A DNA stretch of 64,000 nt from Pedobacter roseus (lineage in GTDB: Bacteria; Bacteroidota; Bacteroidia; Sphingobacteriales; Sphingobacteriaceae): the NCBI RefSeq assembly GCF_014395225.1, contig NZ_CP060723.1, forward strand, positions 5,022,001-5,086,000, read 5' to 3'. The position numbers were made by a program, and so were the translations under genes. This document shows, piece by piece, positions 25,603 through 34,170 of this stretch. How positions within the stretch are numbered: position 1 is the first letter of the stretch; each line of letters begins with the position of its first letter. The notes below the pieces were generated by a model. That model made no database searches. It saw nothing but the letters and a program-made list of their open reading frames with translations, and was not told the DNA's origin.

Positions 25603-26934
25603 TTATAAAGTAGTGACGTAAACAGAATTTTGCGAATCTTCGCTGGCCCCTACGCTTTTAAGGTTTTCGTTGTAACAGGCAATACATTCAGTTTGAAGAA
25701 CAATTTTTTCATGCATTGAAATATGAAGCTTTTCACTCACGAACGTAATCCAGCCTTTCATATACTCCGAAGCGTACAAAACATACTCCTTCGTGGGAAT
25801 AATTACGGCATCAATTATCCGTTGTAATGTAATAATACGTCCCTGCGCCTCCAGCGAACTTTTTTTGATGTCGCTAAGCTCTTCTATCAATTTTGCTTTT
25901 TGGATTTCAATATCGCTTATCCTATCCTGATGGATCTGAATGTCTTTTTTCCTCCGCAGCTGTTCGTGTTTGATTTTGTCTTTCTCCCGGTGTTCTTTCA
26001 TAATAAAATCGAACACTACGCCCCAGATAAGGTACACCACAAAACCCGCAAAGATGATTCCCCAGAACTGGATTTTGCCAAAGGCAACGAAAATTCCAAA
26101 TTTGTCATCTTCCGCAGTTTTATTCAGTTCATAAATCTTCTCTTCAATCTGGTAAGCTAGTATAGCATCGAATAAAAGGGATGTGATAAAAAGGATTCCG
26201 ATTTTGAAATAATTCCATCTGCTTTTAACCTCACCGAACATGTGGATCAAATAACCCAAACCCAGGAACACAAAAGGGATAAAGGTGACAAATAAACCTT
26301 CCAGCGAACCATCATGCCAGGCCTTTTCAAAAGCTTTTGCATCAAGAATGTTCATAACGACAGTGACACTATTCGCATCCAACAGTTTAAAAAAGGCAGA
26401 ATAAGAGGTAGAAATGTAAAAGGTAAATAAATACAGGCTTAAAGGCATGAGAATGATTAAACCGATCCAGAATTTGCTTGAAGCACCTTTTGAAGCGCTG
26501 ATGTGGTATTTTTCAGGATTCCGGGGCAGGTCGTTAATTTCGAATTTTAACTCTTCAATATTATCTTTTACCGCCCTGATATCGGTTTCCACCTTGTTAA
26601 TCTGCTGTTCCTTACTTTCTTTACTGATGACCAGTGTTTTGATTTCGGTTTCTTTACTTTTCTGCTCGTTGATATAAGGTTCTTTAGCCAGCTGCTGCTT
26701 TTCTACCAGTTCTTTTTCTTCGTTTTGGAACCTGGCGTAAATGGCGTTCAAACATATCGAAAGCGCTAGCGGGCTACCACTGTTTCTAGATCCGTCTCTG
26801 AAACCCGCTTCGTGGTAAGTTCTTTTTCTTACTTCCTCGGTTTCTTCGGTAACAGGCTCCTTAATCTCCACATTTTCATCCTGAGGCGGATCGGCTGTTT
26901 TTGGGTTAAAAAATTCTTCTATTTGGGCAATCAT
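25603..26934 (-). CDS. Four-helix membrane protein with long coiled coils
   Basis: The 443-aa protein has an acidic N-terminal region, a coiled coil at about residues 70-135 (EEKELVEKQQLAKE ... INKVETDIRAVKDNIEEL), four membrane segments (FWIGLIILMPLSLYLFTFYI; LFVTFIPFVFLGLGYLIHMF; IGILFITSLLFDAILAY; WGIIFAGFVVYLIWGVVFDFI), a second coiled coil (QIHQDRISDIEIQKAKLIEEL) and a C-terminal cytoplasmic domain. No family is recognised. It sits between the DUF6804-like gene (32 bp) and the vWA-like gene (12 bp) and may be the membrane platform for the periplasmic vWA protein. Confidence 0.6.
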   Translation of the reverse strand: MIAQIEEFFNPKTADPPQDENVEIKEPVTEETEEVRKRTYHEAGFRDGSRNSGSPLALSICLNAIYARFQNEEKELVEKQQLAKEPYINEQKSKETEIKTLVISKESKEQQINKVETDIRAVKDNIEELKFEINDLPRNPEKYHISASKGASSKFWIGLIILMPLSLYLFTFYISTSYSAFFKLLDANSVTVVMNILDAKAFEKAWHDGSLEGLFVTFIPFVFLGLGYLIHMFGEVKSRWNYFKIGILFITSLLFDAILAYQIEEKIYELNKTAEDDKFGIFVAFGKIQFWGIIFAGFVVYLIWGVVFDFIMKEHREKDKIKHEQLRRKKDIQIHQDRISDIEIQKAKLIEELSDIKKSSLEAQGRIITLQRIIDAVIIPTKEYVLYASEYMKGWITFVSEKLHISMHEKIVLQTECIACYNENLKSVGASEDSQNSVYVTTL

Positions 26935-26966
26935 AACATTAAGTTTTAGTTTGATTTATGATGTGA

Positions 26967-27419
26967 TTATTGTATTTCTCTTTTTGCCGAAACAATCCGG
27001 TCTCTGGAGTATGTTTTTTGAACGGGTAAAATTTCAGCCGCTTTTTCTTCTTGTTTTGCAGGTTCACTTTTCTTATAAAAGGCAATGATTAAAAACAATA
27101 GTCCGGTGATGATATCAAGTGGGATCCAGATGCTTTTCCGATGAAGGTAAATGGGGAACAGGGGATTAAAAAGAATGAGTATGAGTATAAAAACGACTGT
27201 TAAAGCGTAGTTTTTTTGTTTGATCCAGCTGTAAATGAATACTAATGCCCCTAATGAAATGATGGTACGGAGAAAAGTGTAATACCCTATCGGCAATCTT
27301 AATATGGCAACAAAACAGGCAATGGCACAGATGGCACCTACGAGCCTTGGCAGCATTACACCGCTATTGTGCTGATCTTTTTTCGCAACTGATGGTTTAA
27401 CCGGATCCTTCGTGATCAT
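26967..27419 (-). CDS. DUF6804-like membrane protein
   Basis: I start at ATG 27419 (MITKDPVKPSVAKKD). The frame is open to 27500, but that extension would cover the -7 box and operator of the palindromic promoter. The 150-aa product has four hydrophobic segments, the first with LVGAICAIACFVAILRLPIGYYTFLR, typical of the DUF6804 family, then a charged tail rich in Lys and Glu. Function is unknown. It is first in a minus-strand run with the coiled-coil, vWA-like, 70-aa and SNase genes. Confidence 0.65.
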   Translation of the reverse strand: MITKDPVKPSVAKKDQHNSGVMLPRLVGAICAIACFVAILRLPIGYYTFLRTIISLGALVFIYSWIKQKNYALTVVFILILILFNPLFPIYLHRKSIWIPLDIITGLLFLIIAFYKKSEPAKQEEKAAEILPVQKTYSRDRIVSAKREIQ

Positions 27420-27439
27420 TTTATTGTTGTTTAATGATT

Positions 27440-27484
27440 CAAAAGTACCCTGATTAAGAGGGCTTTCCTTACGGGAACCCGTAA
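27440..27484 (-). promoter_or_regulatory. Palindromic regulon promoter, instance 2
   Basis: Read on the minus strand: TTACGGGTTCCCGTAA (27484-27469), GGAAA, a 16-nt spacer, TACTTTTG (27447-27440). The -7 box is identical to instances 1 and 3. It ends 20 bp before the start of the DUF6804-like gene. Confidence 0.75.
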
Positions 27485-27500
27485 AACGAGAAACTACCAT

Positions 27501-27935
27501 TAATGCGATTAAGAAAATAGAATACCAGAGACAGAATTAATAAAACAAGTCGTCATCTCGACTGGAACGCAGTGGAATGGAGAGATCTATCTTAGATAGA
27601 TTTAGCTTCGCTGAGCACTACGTGGTTCTCGGCTTTCCTGCAATTGATGTTATTATTTGCATAACCTGTTAAAGGCTTTATAAACTATATGCATTTCCAC
27701 CCAGTTAGGCCATAACACCGTATCCCCGTTCTACTTAATTCCGGCCTAACAAATTTTTCGGCAGTCACAGAACTAGCCATGCATTGCCTTTGAAAAAAAT
27801 TTTCAGCCGGCGTTTTTTGGTTCTTTTTGACGCCAAAAAGAAGGAGCCCTTCGGCGGCGGCGAGCCGAGGCAGGACCGTGCCGTGAGGCACAAAAACAAA
27901 TTATACCTTAATCATATCGATTTTTATGAAATAAA
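27501..27935. repeat. Gene-free stretch with dispersed repeats
   Basis: At about 27549-27590 there is a left half of the palindrome class seen complete at 30349 and 61112 (CGTCATCTCGACTGGAACGC...). At 27844-27872 the GC-rich block AGCCCTTCGGCGGCGGCGAG recurs from 1750. CTTTTTGGCGTCAAAAAG near 27825-27842 (minus strand) forms a 7-bp stem with a tetraloop. The 68-codon minus ORF here is repeat-derived and not called. Confidence 0.55.
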
Positions 27936-28265
27936 TTATTCCTTCGGCTTAATATAATCTTCTGATTTTTCTTTCTTCCACCAGTTGTTATCGAGGCGTT
28001 TAATAGATATAAATGTTCGGGTAATGCCGGGTTTCATGGTGGCCGTATCGAGGTGCCTGGGCCATACGTGGATAATGGTATCTTTCCCGATGCATACCCA
28101 CCAGAAAGTTTTTCCATAACGTTTGGTGGTATAAACTTCGCTGATGGTTCCATTAATTACTTTGTTGTTAAAACCAGGTTCCATTAACTGGTAGGTTAAA
28201 ACTTTCTGTGCACGTGCGGTGGCTATCGCGGAGGTGAGTAACAGCAGTATGATGAGGTTTTTCAT
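27936..28265 (-). CDS. Small secreted protein of unknown function
   Basis: The 109-aa protein has a signal peptide (MKNLIILLLLTSAIATARAQ) and a small beta-rich domain, GTISEVYTTKRYGKTFWWVCIGKDTIIHVWPRHLD ... GITRTFISIKRLDNNWWKK, reminiscent of an OB- or SH3-like barrel. No family is recognised. It stands alone behind a palindromic promoter whose -7 box ends only 4 bp before the ATG, so its transcript may be leaderless or the true start may be later. Confidence 0.55.
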   Translation of the reverse strand: MKNLIILLLLTSAIATARAQKVLTYQLMEPGFNNKVINGTISEVYTTKRYGKTFWWVCIGKDTIIHVWPRHLDTATMKPGITRTFISIKRLDNNWWKKEKSEDYIKPKE

Positions 28266-28269
28266 AGCG

Positions 28270-28314
28270 CTAAGGTATTCAGGCTAAAAACGGATTCCTT
28301 ACGGCTAACCTTAG
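28270..28314 (-). promoter_or_regulatory. Palindromic regulon promoter, instance 5
   Basis: Minus strand: CTAAGGTTAGCCGTAA (28314-28299), GGAAT, 16-nt spacer, TACCTTAG (28277-28270). The left half-site and the -7 box are the most degenerate of the five, but the spacing is exact. It precedes the 109-aa secreted protein. Confidence 0.6.
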
Positions 28315-28481
28315 GGTAATCCTTCGGCTTCATCCGATCAGGATGACAAGCGCTCTTTTTAACCACCGAGATCCACTGAGATAAGACACTGAGAACACAG
28401 AGGGTTTAAATCGCTATAATTCATTCCTATCGTGAAAGATCCTTCGACTCCGCTACCATTGACAGAATAAATAACAAGAGT

Positions 28482-28578
28482 CGTCATTGCGAGGAGGAAC
28501 GACGAAGCAATCTTTCCTGCTGGCGATCCTTGCCAGAAAGATTGCTTCGTCGGCTGAAAAAGCCTTCTCGCAATGACG
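28482..28578. repeat. Large REP-like palindrome
   Basis: CGTCATTGCGAG (28482-28493) pairs with CTCGCAATGACG (28567-28578), and inside it GACGAAGCAATCTTTC pairs with GAAAGATTGCTTCGTC, both perfect. The right side carries an extra small hairpin, GGCTGAAAAAGCC. Right halves of the same class recur near 30745 and 31085. The whole gap 28315-28762 is filled with this and shorter repeats and has no gene. Confidence 0.8.
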
Positions 28579-28762
28579 AATTTGGCGCTTATCATTGCGC
28601 GAAGATTCTTCTGGCATTCATATTGCTTTTTATAAAAAAAATTATCCCTCAGGGTGACAAATCGCCGAGGATTTTTCGTATTTAAAATGAGAGGTTGCCC
28701 TGTCTGTTCCCAAAACAGATCAAAAAGCAACCCCTGCATTTTTGTGAGAGTGGAGCGGTTAA

Positions 28763-29839
28763 TTAATAGTTCGCTATGGTTTGATGGAGCTGATCCCTAT
28801 AATTGTAGAGCTCATCAAGGCTAAACAACTGTTTTTTCTCACCCGCATCTTTTCCGTTCTGAAAAGTTTCGAGGTATTTATTGGCGGTATTAAAATGGAA
28901 CCTGCAGATGGGTTTGCGGTTATTGTCATCCAGTAATACCCCAAAGTAAGATTGGGTATCGCGGGCGGCAATGCGAGCGGAAGGAATCTTTTCGCGCAAT
29001 ATTGCTTTTACAATCTGGAAAGCTTCCAGTTCTTCCTCAGTGGTTACAATTTTTGAAGCCTCAGGATCTTCGATCACATGAATCACTTTACCTTCATCCT
29101 TTTTCTCGATTTTCTCATTGATGTTCAGGGCTGATTTTAAACGGTCGCTGATTGATTCGTTGATGGAAATGGCCAGGGCTTTTTTGGCGTATTCTTTAAA
29201 AGCGACCATCCGGTTTGCGGTGAGGGGTTTGTCGAAAAACCGGTTCACCAGTAATTTCACCATTTCATCGGAAGGGGTATCGATTTCTTTTTCAAATTCT
29301 TTCCTGATGGCTTTGATGTATTTTAAACCTTCGGCCGAATCGAGGATCGTTTCTAAATTATATTCGTTTTTGGTAAAACTTTCGAGGATTTTAATGGCAT
29401 TATCTTTCAGGTCTTCAATATCGATGGTGAGGAAAGGTTTCTCATCCATAATATTTGGCTTTTCCAGATCGGCGTAAAAGTTATAAACCGTACCGTTGGT
29501 TAATACACCAAACCTGGCCTTCGAAACATGGTAATAGCGGTGCAACTGCGAATTATGGGCATCGGCACTTTCTTTCCAGTGTTTACACTCGAAAATGAGG
29601 ATGGGTTCGTTGTTTTTACGGATCACGTAATCTACTTTCTCTCCTTTTTTGGTGCCGATATCGCAGATGTGTTCAGGAATCACCTCTGTTGGGTTAAAAA
29701 TATCATAGCCAAGAATTTGGATAAAAGGCATTACAAATGCATTTTTGGTGGCTTCTTCGGTATTGATCTGATCTTTTAATCCGACCACACGCTGATGAAG
29801 CTGCTCTAACTTTAATTTAAGATCCATAACTTTTTGCAT
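28763..29839 (-). CDS. Stand-alone HsdR-N/PD-(D/E)xK nuclease
   Basis: The 358-aa protein resembles the N-terminal nuclease domain of type I restriction HsdR subunits: TEEATKNAFVMPFIQILGYDIFNP, then VDYVIRKNNEPILIFECKHW with the D ... E-x-K catalytic set (about residues 74-92), and FGVLTNGTVYNFYADLEK. No helicase follows and no HsdM/HsdS genes are near, so it is not a normal type I system. The C-terminal ~100 residues (IVTTEEELEAFQIVKAILRE ... PICRFHFNTANKYLETF) form a separate small domain often found at the end of such proteins. It starts in a TAATG overlap with the YegP-like gene. A start at 29827 is also possible. Confidence 0.8.
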   Translation of the reverse strand: MQKVMDLKLKLEQLHQRVVGLKDQINTEEATKNAFVMPFIQILGYDIFNPTEVIPEHICDIGTKKGEKVDYVIRKNNEPILIFECKHWKESADAHNSQLHRYYHVSKARFGVLTNGTVYNFYADLEKPNIMDEKPFLTIDIEDLKDNAIKILESFTKNEYNLETILDSAEGLKYIKAIRKEFEKEIDTPSDEMVKLLVNRFFDKPLTANRMVAFKEYAKKALAISINESISDRLKSALNINEKIEKKDEGKVIHVIEDPEASKIVTTEEELEAFQIVKAILREKIPSARIAARDTQSYFGVLLDDNNRKPICRFHFNTANKYLETFQNGKDAGEKKQLFSLDELYNYRDQLHQTIANY

Positions 29840-30171
29840 TAAATGGTTTCATCTGTTACTGATGCCTTCGGCGCGTTCTCCTTAACCGATTCGATGCCAT
29901 TATCACGCGTTTCGGCAGTGCTGTACATCTGGCTGGTCCCGATAACTTCGCCATTTGCAGCTTTAAGGTTGAAATAGCATGAACCGTTTTTGGCGGTTTT
30001 TCTATCGTACCTGGTATCGGTTGGGGCATTGGTTTTAACCGATTCAATTCCTTTATGGCAAGATGCTTTTGCCGTGTACCCTTCGCTGGTGAGGATAACC
30101 CTGCCGTTTGATGCTTCAAGGTTAAACTGGTATTCGCCGTTTGTTCTTTTGGTAATGATAAATTTTCCCAT
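29839..30171 (-). CDS. YegP-family protein with two DUF1508 repeats
   Basis: The 110-aa protein has two repeats of the DUF1508 unit: KFIITKRTNGEYQFNLEASNGRVILTSEGY...GIESVKTNAP and DRKTAKNGSCYFNLKAANGEVIGTSQMY...GIESVKENAP. The family is small and cytoplasmic, of unknown biochemical role, and often stress-induced. It is translationally coupled (TAATG) to the nuclease gene and stands 21 bp behind a palindromic promoter. Confidence 0.85.
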   Translation of the reverse strand: MGKFIITKRTNGEYQFNLEASNGRVILTSEGYTAKASCHKGIESVKTNAPTDTRYDRKTAKNGSCYFNLKAANGEVIGTSQMYSTAETRDNGIESVKENAPKASVTDETI

Positions 30172-30192
30172 AGTTAAGTTTTTTTAGCAGCT

Positions 30193-30237
30193 CAAAAGTA
30201 TGGGAGGAATGTAGTGGATCCTTACGGGAAACCGTAG
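30193..30237 (-). promoter_or_regulatory. Palindromic regulon promoter, instance 3
   Basis: Minus strand: CTACGGTTTCCCGTAA (30237-30222), GGATC, 16-nt spacer, TACTTTTG (30200-30193). It drives the YegP-like/HsdR-N pair. Confidence 0.75.
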
Positions 30238-30348
30238 TGCGAGGGTTAACTGGTTAATTGTTGAAATTGGTTAACTGATCCAAACACTAGCCCTATTTAC
30301 CACAGATCCTTTGACTCCACTATCATTGACAGAATCCAAGAGAAAAGT

Positions 30349-30444
30349 CGTCATCTCGACTGTAGCGCAGCGAAATGGAGAGATCTATTTATCAAGTTAT
30401 CGAAATCAAATTTAAAAGATTTCTCCACTGCGTTTGAAATGACG
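30349..30444. repeat. REP-like imperfect palindrome
   Basis: CGTCATCTCGACTG... GGAGAGATCT at the left matches in reverse AGATTTCTCC ... GAAATGACG at the right. It is the same class as 61112-61192 and the half at 27549. Such elements are common between Bacteroidota genes. Confidence 0.7.
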
Positions 30445-30500
30445 ATGCTTTGAGCGCATTCAGCTTCTTATCCATCTGTCATTCATATTGATTTATATAA

Positions 30501-31177
30501 AATAAATTATCCCTCAGGATGGCAAGCGCCTTTTTTTAACCACAGAGAACCACAGAGAAGGGCACGGAGCGCACAGCGCTTGTTAAATGGCTAAGATTCA
30601 CTTTGCATCGAAAAAGATCCTTCGACACCATGCTACCATTGACAGACTTCAATAGCGCGTTCGTCATTCCCGCGCAGGCTGGAACCACGAAGTGCTCAGC
30701 GAAGCTAATCTTAATGCGCACGCGAGGTAGCGATCGTTGTAAGATTGCTTCGTCGGCTGAAAAAGCCTTCTCGCAATGACGACTTTTGGCGGCTTATCAT
30801 TGCGCTAGGATTTTTCTGTCATCAATATCGATTTTTATGCAATAAATTATCCCTCATGATGACAAGCGCTTTTTAACCACAGAGAACCACAGAGAAGGGC
30901 ACGGAGAGCACAGCGCTTGTTGAACGGCTAAGATTCACTTTCCATCGAAAAAGATCCTTCGACACTATGCTACCATTGACAGACTTCAATAGTGCGGTCG
31001 TCATTCCCGCGCAGGCGGGAACCACGAAGTGCTCAGCGAAGCTAATCTTAATGCGCACGCGAGGTAGCGATCGTTGTAAGATTGCTTCGTCGGCTGAAAA
31101 AGCCTTCTCGCAATGACGACTTTTAGCGGCTTATCATTGCGCCAGGATTTTTCTGTCATCAATATCGATTTTTATGC
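30501..31177. repeat. Two tandem ~337-bp repeat units
   Basis: Units start with the AATAAATTATCCCTCA block at about 30501 and 30841, and a third such block begins at 31178. Internal landmarks repeat every 337 bp (AACCACAGAGAACCACAGAG at 30538 and 30875), with scattered substitutions. Each unit carries the right half of the GCAATGACG palindrome. Minus ORFs of 61 codons in each unit are near-identical and repeat-derived, so they are not genes. Confidence 0.8.
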
Positions 31178-31262
31178 AATAAATTATCCCTTAGAATGAC
31201 AAGCGAGCGGAATTAACTGAAATCAGTTGACTCCGGACTGTGGACTGAAGACTCAGGACTCA

Positions 31263-31928
31263 TCAAATTATCCCTACATCTTTACAATAAGCAATCAGTT
31301 GTTCGTTTTTGGAGAAACCGAGTACCTCTTTCATCAAATTCAGACGCTTTTCAACGCTGCTTAGGCCAGAGGGTTTAATATTGTTTTCCTGCAAATAATA
31401 AGGAATGTTTTTTTGGGGTGTTCCATCAACCAGTTGAGAAATGATGGCGATATCCAGGTCTGTAAAATCGTGCGAATTATTTTCTTTTCTGGCCAGTTTT
31501 AAATCAGGCGAAAGGTATTTTTTATCGTTATAGATAGCGTTTATGGCCAGTTTTAAGTATTGGGCATCGTGACGGGCTTTTCGTACATAACCATCAATAT
31601 GCAATTCTTTAAATAACATATCGATTACAGCAGTTTTATTTTCGACAGAAAATACGAGGATTTTTAAACCGGGTTGTACTTTTTTCGCAGCTTGTATAAG
31701 TTCAACACCACCGGCAATTTTTTGTTTATTATGGTCTTCTACAAAGGATAGATCAGTAACCAACAAGTCGTAAGGCTGTTCTGCTCTGATAGCATTTTTT
31801 ATCCAGGTAAGCGCATCGTCACAATAATAAACGTATTCGGGTTTTTCTATACTCAGATCAGCTAAGGTTGTTTGCAGCGAAATATTCTGTGTTTCTTGAT
31901 CTTCGGCAATAAGTATTCTTTTAAACAT
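31263..31928 (-). CDS. NarL/LuxR-like response regulator
   Basis: The 221-aa protein has a receiver domain (KRILIAEDQETQN, phospho-acceptor Asp in LLVTDLSF, then Lys region ILVFSVENKTAVI) and a C-terminal region FTDLDIAIISQLVDGTPQKNIPYYLQENNIKPSGLSSVEKRLNLMKEVLGFSKNEQLIAY that resembles a divergent LuxR-type helix-turn-helix. It follows the sensor kinase by 11 bp. It is a candidate regulator of the surrounding palindromic promoters, though no such site precedes its own operon. Confidence 0.75.
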   Translation of the reverse strand: MFKRILIAEDQETQNISLQTTLADLSIEKPEYVYYCDDALTWIKNAIRAEQPYDLLVTDLSFVEDHNKQKIAGGVELIQAAKKVQPGLKILVFSVENKTAVIDMLFKELHIDGYVRKARHDAQYLKLAINAIYNDKKYLSPDLKLARKENNSHDFTDLDIAIISQLVDGTPQKNIPYYLQENNIKPSGLSSVEKRLNLMKEVLGFSKNEQLIAYCKDVGII

Positions 31929-31939
31929 ATATCATACAA

Positions 31940-33610
31940 TTAGGAAACCGGAAAAGAGATTTGGATTTTAAGCCCCTTTTCAACTTTGGTATCAAAGGTA
32001 ATTGTACCACCAATTGCATCAATACGGGTTCCCGTATTTGTGAGTCCATTATTAGGGTGTACTTCACCTAAAATGCCGATGCCGTTATCGGTATAATGGA
32101 TATTTATTTTTTCTTGTGCCTGTTCAAATTTGATCACCACATCGCTTGCCCGGCTGTGTTTGCCCATATTTACCATCAGTTCCTGAAGGATATGTTCTAT
32201 TTCCTCCCGCGCCTGTTCGGATACTTTTTCCCAGAGTTGAGCTGAATTTCCTACAAGTATTACTTTTGTATTTTCGGAAGCGAAGGATTTTAACAGCTCG
32301 GATATTTTTTCGTTGAAAGGTTGGTTTTTCGATTTTGGCTTTTCGTAAGAAAGATCACGCGATTGCTCATAAAGTTCTTCTATTTCGTTAACAATAGGAT
32401 TGTTTTTTAAGCTTTCCTGATTATCGAGTTTATTCATGATCCTGTACAATCCGTTTGCAACTACATCGTGTACTTTTTGAGAGGTTTTGAGTTTATTTTC
32501 ACGGATGGAGTTTTGAGCTTCGAGCTCTAATCTTTGTTTTCTTTTTTTATACCAAAGGGTACCAGCGATAGTGAGTAAAAGAATACCAATGATGAGTATG
32601 ATGATCTGATACCTTTTGCCTTCATTGTCTTTTTGCAGCACGAGGTTATCGGCTTTGCTTTTTTCCGTGTCGTAACGGATTAGCGCAAATTGGTTTTTAG
32701 CGGCACTGCGAGCGGTTTGTACACTGTCATTTAATTTTTCGTAAATACTGAAATAATCTTTCGTTTCTTTAGCTGGGCTTAACTTAATTAATTTCTGAAG
32801 TGCTTCAAGACGATCATCCGGACTGACTAATTTTTTTGCAATCAGATACATCTTTTGAGCATATATTAATGCTGAATCTGGCTTCTTCTTTTCGTAGTAA
32901 TCTGCAAGATGTGCGTAACTGGCGTTCTGACCCCATTGATCTTTTTCAACATCACGGATATGTAGTGCTTTCAGAAACTCAGGAGCTGCATTATAATTTG
33001 GGTTTTGAAGCCATTTAGTTTTAGCAAGATTAGAAAGCACCCTGGCGTATTCTTTTTTACTTTTGATATTTTTTGAAATGACATCAGAATAGATTTTAAT
33101 TGATGCATTATAATTTCCCGCCTTTTGATAGGCCAATGCCTTATTATTTAAGAACATCGATTTAAAAGCATCATTATTGGAGAATTTTATAGCGCGCTCA
33201 TGATATTCTATCGCTTCATCATATTTTTTTAAGTTAATACTATTTAATCCGAGCTCATTATAATCAGAGGATATACAGCTGAAGTCCGTTTTTTTTCGTT
33301 CACTCAGAAATTTAAGTGATGATATTAAACTTTCCTGACCTCCAAAGTAATCTCCGGCATCAGATTGTATAACAGCCATATAATTATAGGCCATAGCAAC
33401 CTGTAAACTATCTTTAGGAGTGGTGGTAACCTTACTAAAATAGTAAAAAGCAGAATCATTATTTTTACCAAAGAATGATTCTGCAATATCATAGTTTGAA
33501 TCTTTGCTAGAATTTTTAATGTCTTCTTTATTTTTGCAGGCAAATGCTATCAAAATTAAAAACGTAAATAAGTAGGATTTTTTCAAGATTGAGCGATTAA
33601 TGGTAATCAA
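31940..33610 (-). CDS. TPR-containing sensor histidine kinase
   Basis: The frame opens at TTG 33610; a second TTG at 33586 gives MKKSYLFTFLILIAFAC, a neat lipoprotein signal, and is the likelier start. The periplasmic part holds several tetratricopeptide-like repeats (YNELGLNSINLKKYDEAIEYHERAIKF; NNKALAYQKAGNYNASIKIYSDVI). One membrane helix (YQIIILIIGILLLTIAGTLWY) is followed by the HisKA_3-like box KVHDVVANGLYRIMNKLD and a HATPase (ELMVNMGKHSRASDVVI, NGIGI, NGLTNTGTRIDAIGGTITF). The layout is that of NarX/DesK-type kinases with TPR sensors, frequent in Bacteroidota. Partner: the regulator at 31263. Confidence 0.8.
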   Translation of the reverse strand: MITINRSILKKSYLFTFLILIAFACKNKEDIKNSSKDSNYDIAESFFGKNNDSAFYYFSKVTTTPKDSLQVAMAYNYMAVIQSDAGDYFGGQESLISSLKFLSERKKTDFSCISSDYNELGLNSINLKKYDEAIEYHERAIKFSNNDAFKSMFLNNKALAYQKAGNYNASIKIYSDVISKNIKSKKEYARVLSNLAKTKWLQNPNYNAAPEFLKALHIRDVEKDQWGQNASYAHLADYYEKKKPDSALIYAQKMYLIAKKLVSPDDRLEALQKLIKLSPAKETKDYFSIYEKLNDSVQTARSAAKNQFALIRYDTEKSKADNLVLQKDNEGKRYQIIILIIGILLLTIAGTLWYKKRKQRLELEAQNSIRENKLKTSQKVHDVVANGLYRIMNKLDNQESLKNNPIVNEIEELYEQSRDLSYEKPKSKNQPFNEKISELLKSFASENTKVILVGNSAQLWEKVSEQAREEIEHILQELMVNMGKHSRASDVVIKFEQAQEKINIHYTDNGIGILGEVHPNNGLTNTGTRIDAIGGTITFDTKVEKGLKIQISFPVS

Positions 33611-33616
33611 ATATAA

Positions 33617-33653
33617 AAAAAGAAAGGCAGTATTTTACGCTGCCCTTCTTTTA
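33617..33653 (-). terminator. Terminator hairpin between small gene and kinase
   Basis: On the minus strand AAAAGAAGGGCAG pairs with CTGCCTTTCTTTT (one mismatch) around CGTAAAATA and is followed by more U residues. It lies just before the kinase start, so transcription from the small upstream gene must read through it to reach the kinase. Confidence 0.65.
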
Positions 33654-33658
33654 ATGAT

Positions 33659-33856
33659 CTATGGGTTTTTAGGTGGCACATGTGCGCCTTCGCCCCCTGT
33701 ATCATCACCATTGTCGCCACCATCTCCTGGGTCGGTATCGCCAGGATCGGTATCGTTGGTGCTTACTACTGTACCACTGTTGTGGCTGCAATTGTTATTT
33801 GTATTTGAAGGGTTTGCAAATCCTAAAAGGATAGCAATAAATAATGGTAAAAACAT
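33659..33856 (-). CDS. Small acidic secreted peptide upstream of the kinase
   Basis: The 65-aa frame has a hydrophobic start (MFLPLFIAILLGFANPS), then Asn/Ser-rich sequence and an acidic glycine-rich end, NDTDPGDTDPGDGGDNGDDTGGEG, with repeated DTDPGD, finishing AHVPPKNP. It could be a secreted calcium-binding or ligand peptide for the kinase, or a leader peptide for attenuation. No family is recognised. The plus-strand frame over the same DNA lacks coding character. Confidence 0.45.
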   Translation of the reverse strand: MFLPLFIAILLGFANPSNTNNNCSHNSGTVVSTNDTDPGDTDPGDGGDNGDDTGGEGAHVPPKNP

Positions 33857-34170
33857 GATTCAAAAATTTAAAAAGTGATGTACACGTAGTTCCCCACGCC
33901 CCATGCGTGGGGGTTGCTACAAACTGTAAATCAGAAGGCCTTCTGAAATTTTTGGGAAGTGGTGAGTGTCTGTCGCGGGAGCTAATAACTGCTTCCCAAA
34001 CCGGCTAATAACGACCGCGATTTCTACTCGTTTTTAACATTTAGTTCGTGCTTGGATTATCGTTTGAATCGTTGCTTGAATTAATTGTTGGGACAAATAT
34101 CCAGGCTTCAAATCGCTAGTTTTCAGATAATTCCAAAGATTCTAAAGAATTCTTTTTAAATTCCAAAGAA
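33857..34170. other. Intergenic region with a perfect hairpin
   Basis: CCCCACGC (33892-33899) pairs with GCGTGGGG (33905-33912) around a five-base loop. Further on are repeated TTCCAAAGATTC-like words (34130-34200). No gene is seen. Confidence 0.5.

Noticed and set aside
27685..27891. 68-codon minus ORF with PRLAAAEG
   Set aside because: It is the translation of the dispersed GC-rich block, seen again near 1750.
30536..31058. Two near-identical 61-codon minus ORFs
   Set aside because: They lie in the 337-bp repeats and their identity comes from DNA repetition; they contain palindromic repeat sequence.
33600..33878. 92-codon plus ORF opposite the acidic peptide
   Set aside because: Pro/Ser low-complexity mirror of the minus-strand Asp/Gly repeats, with the terminator hairpin inside it; the minus frame has a better signal peptide.
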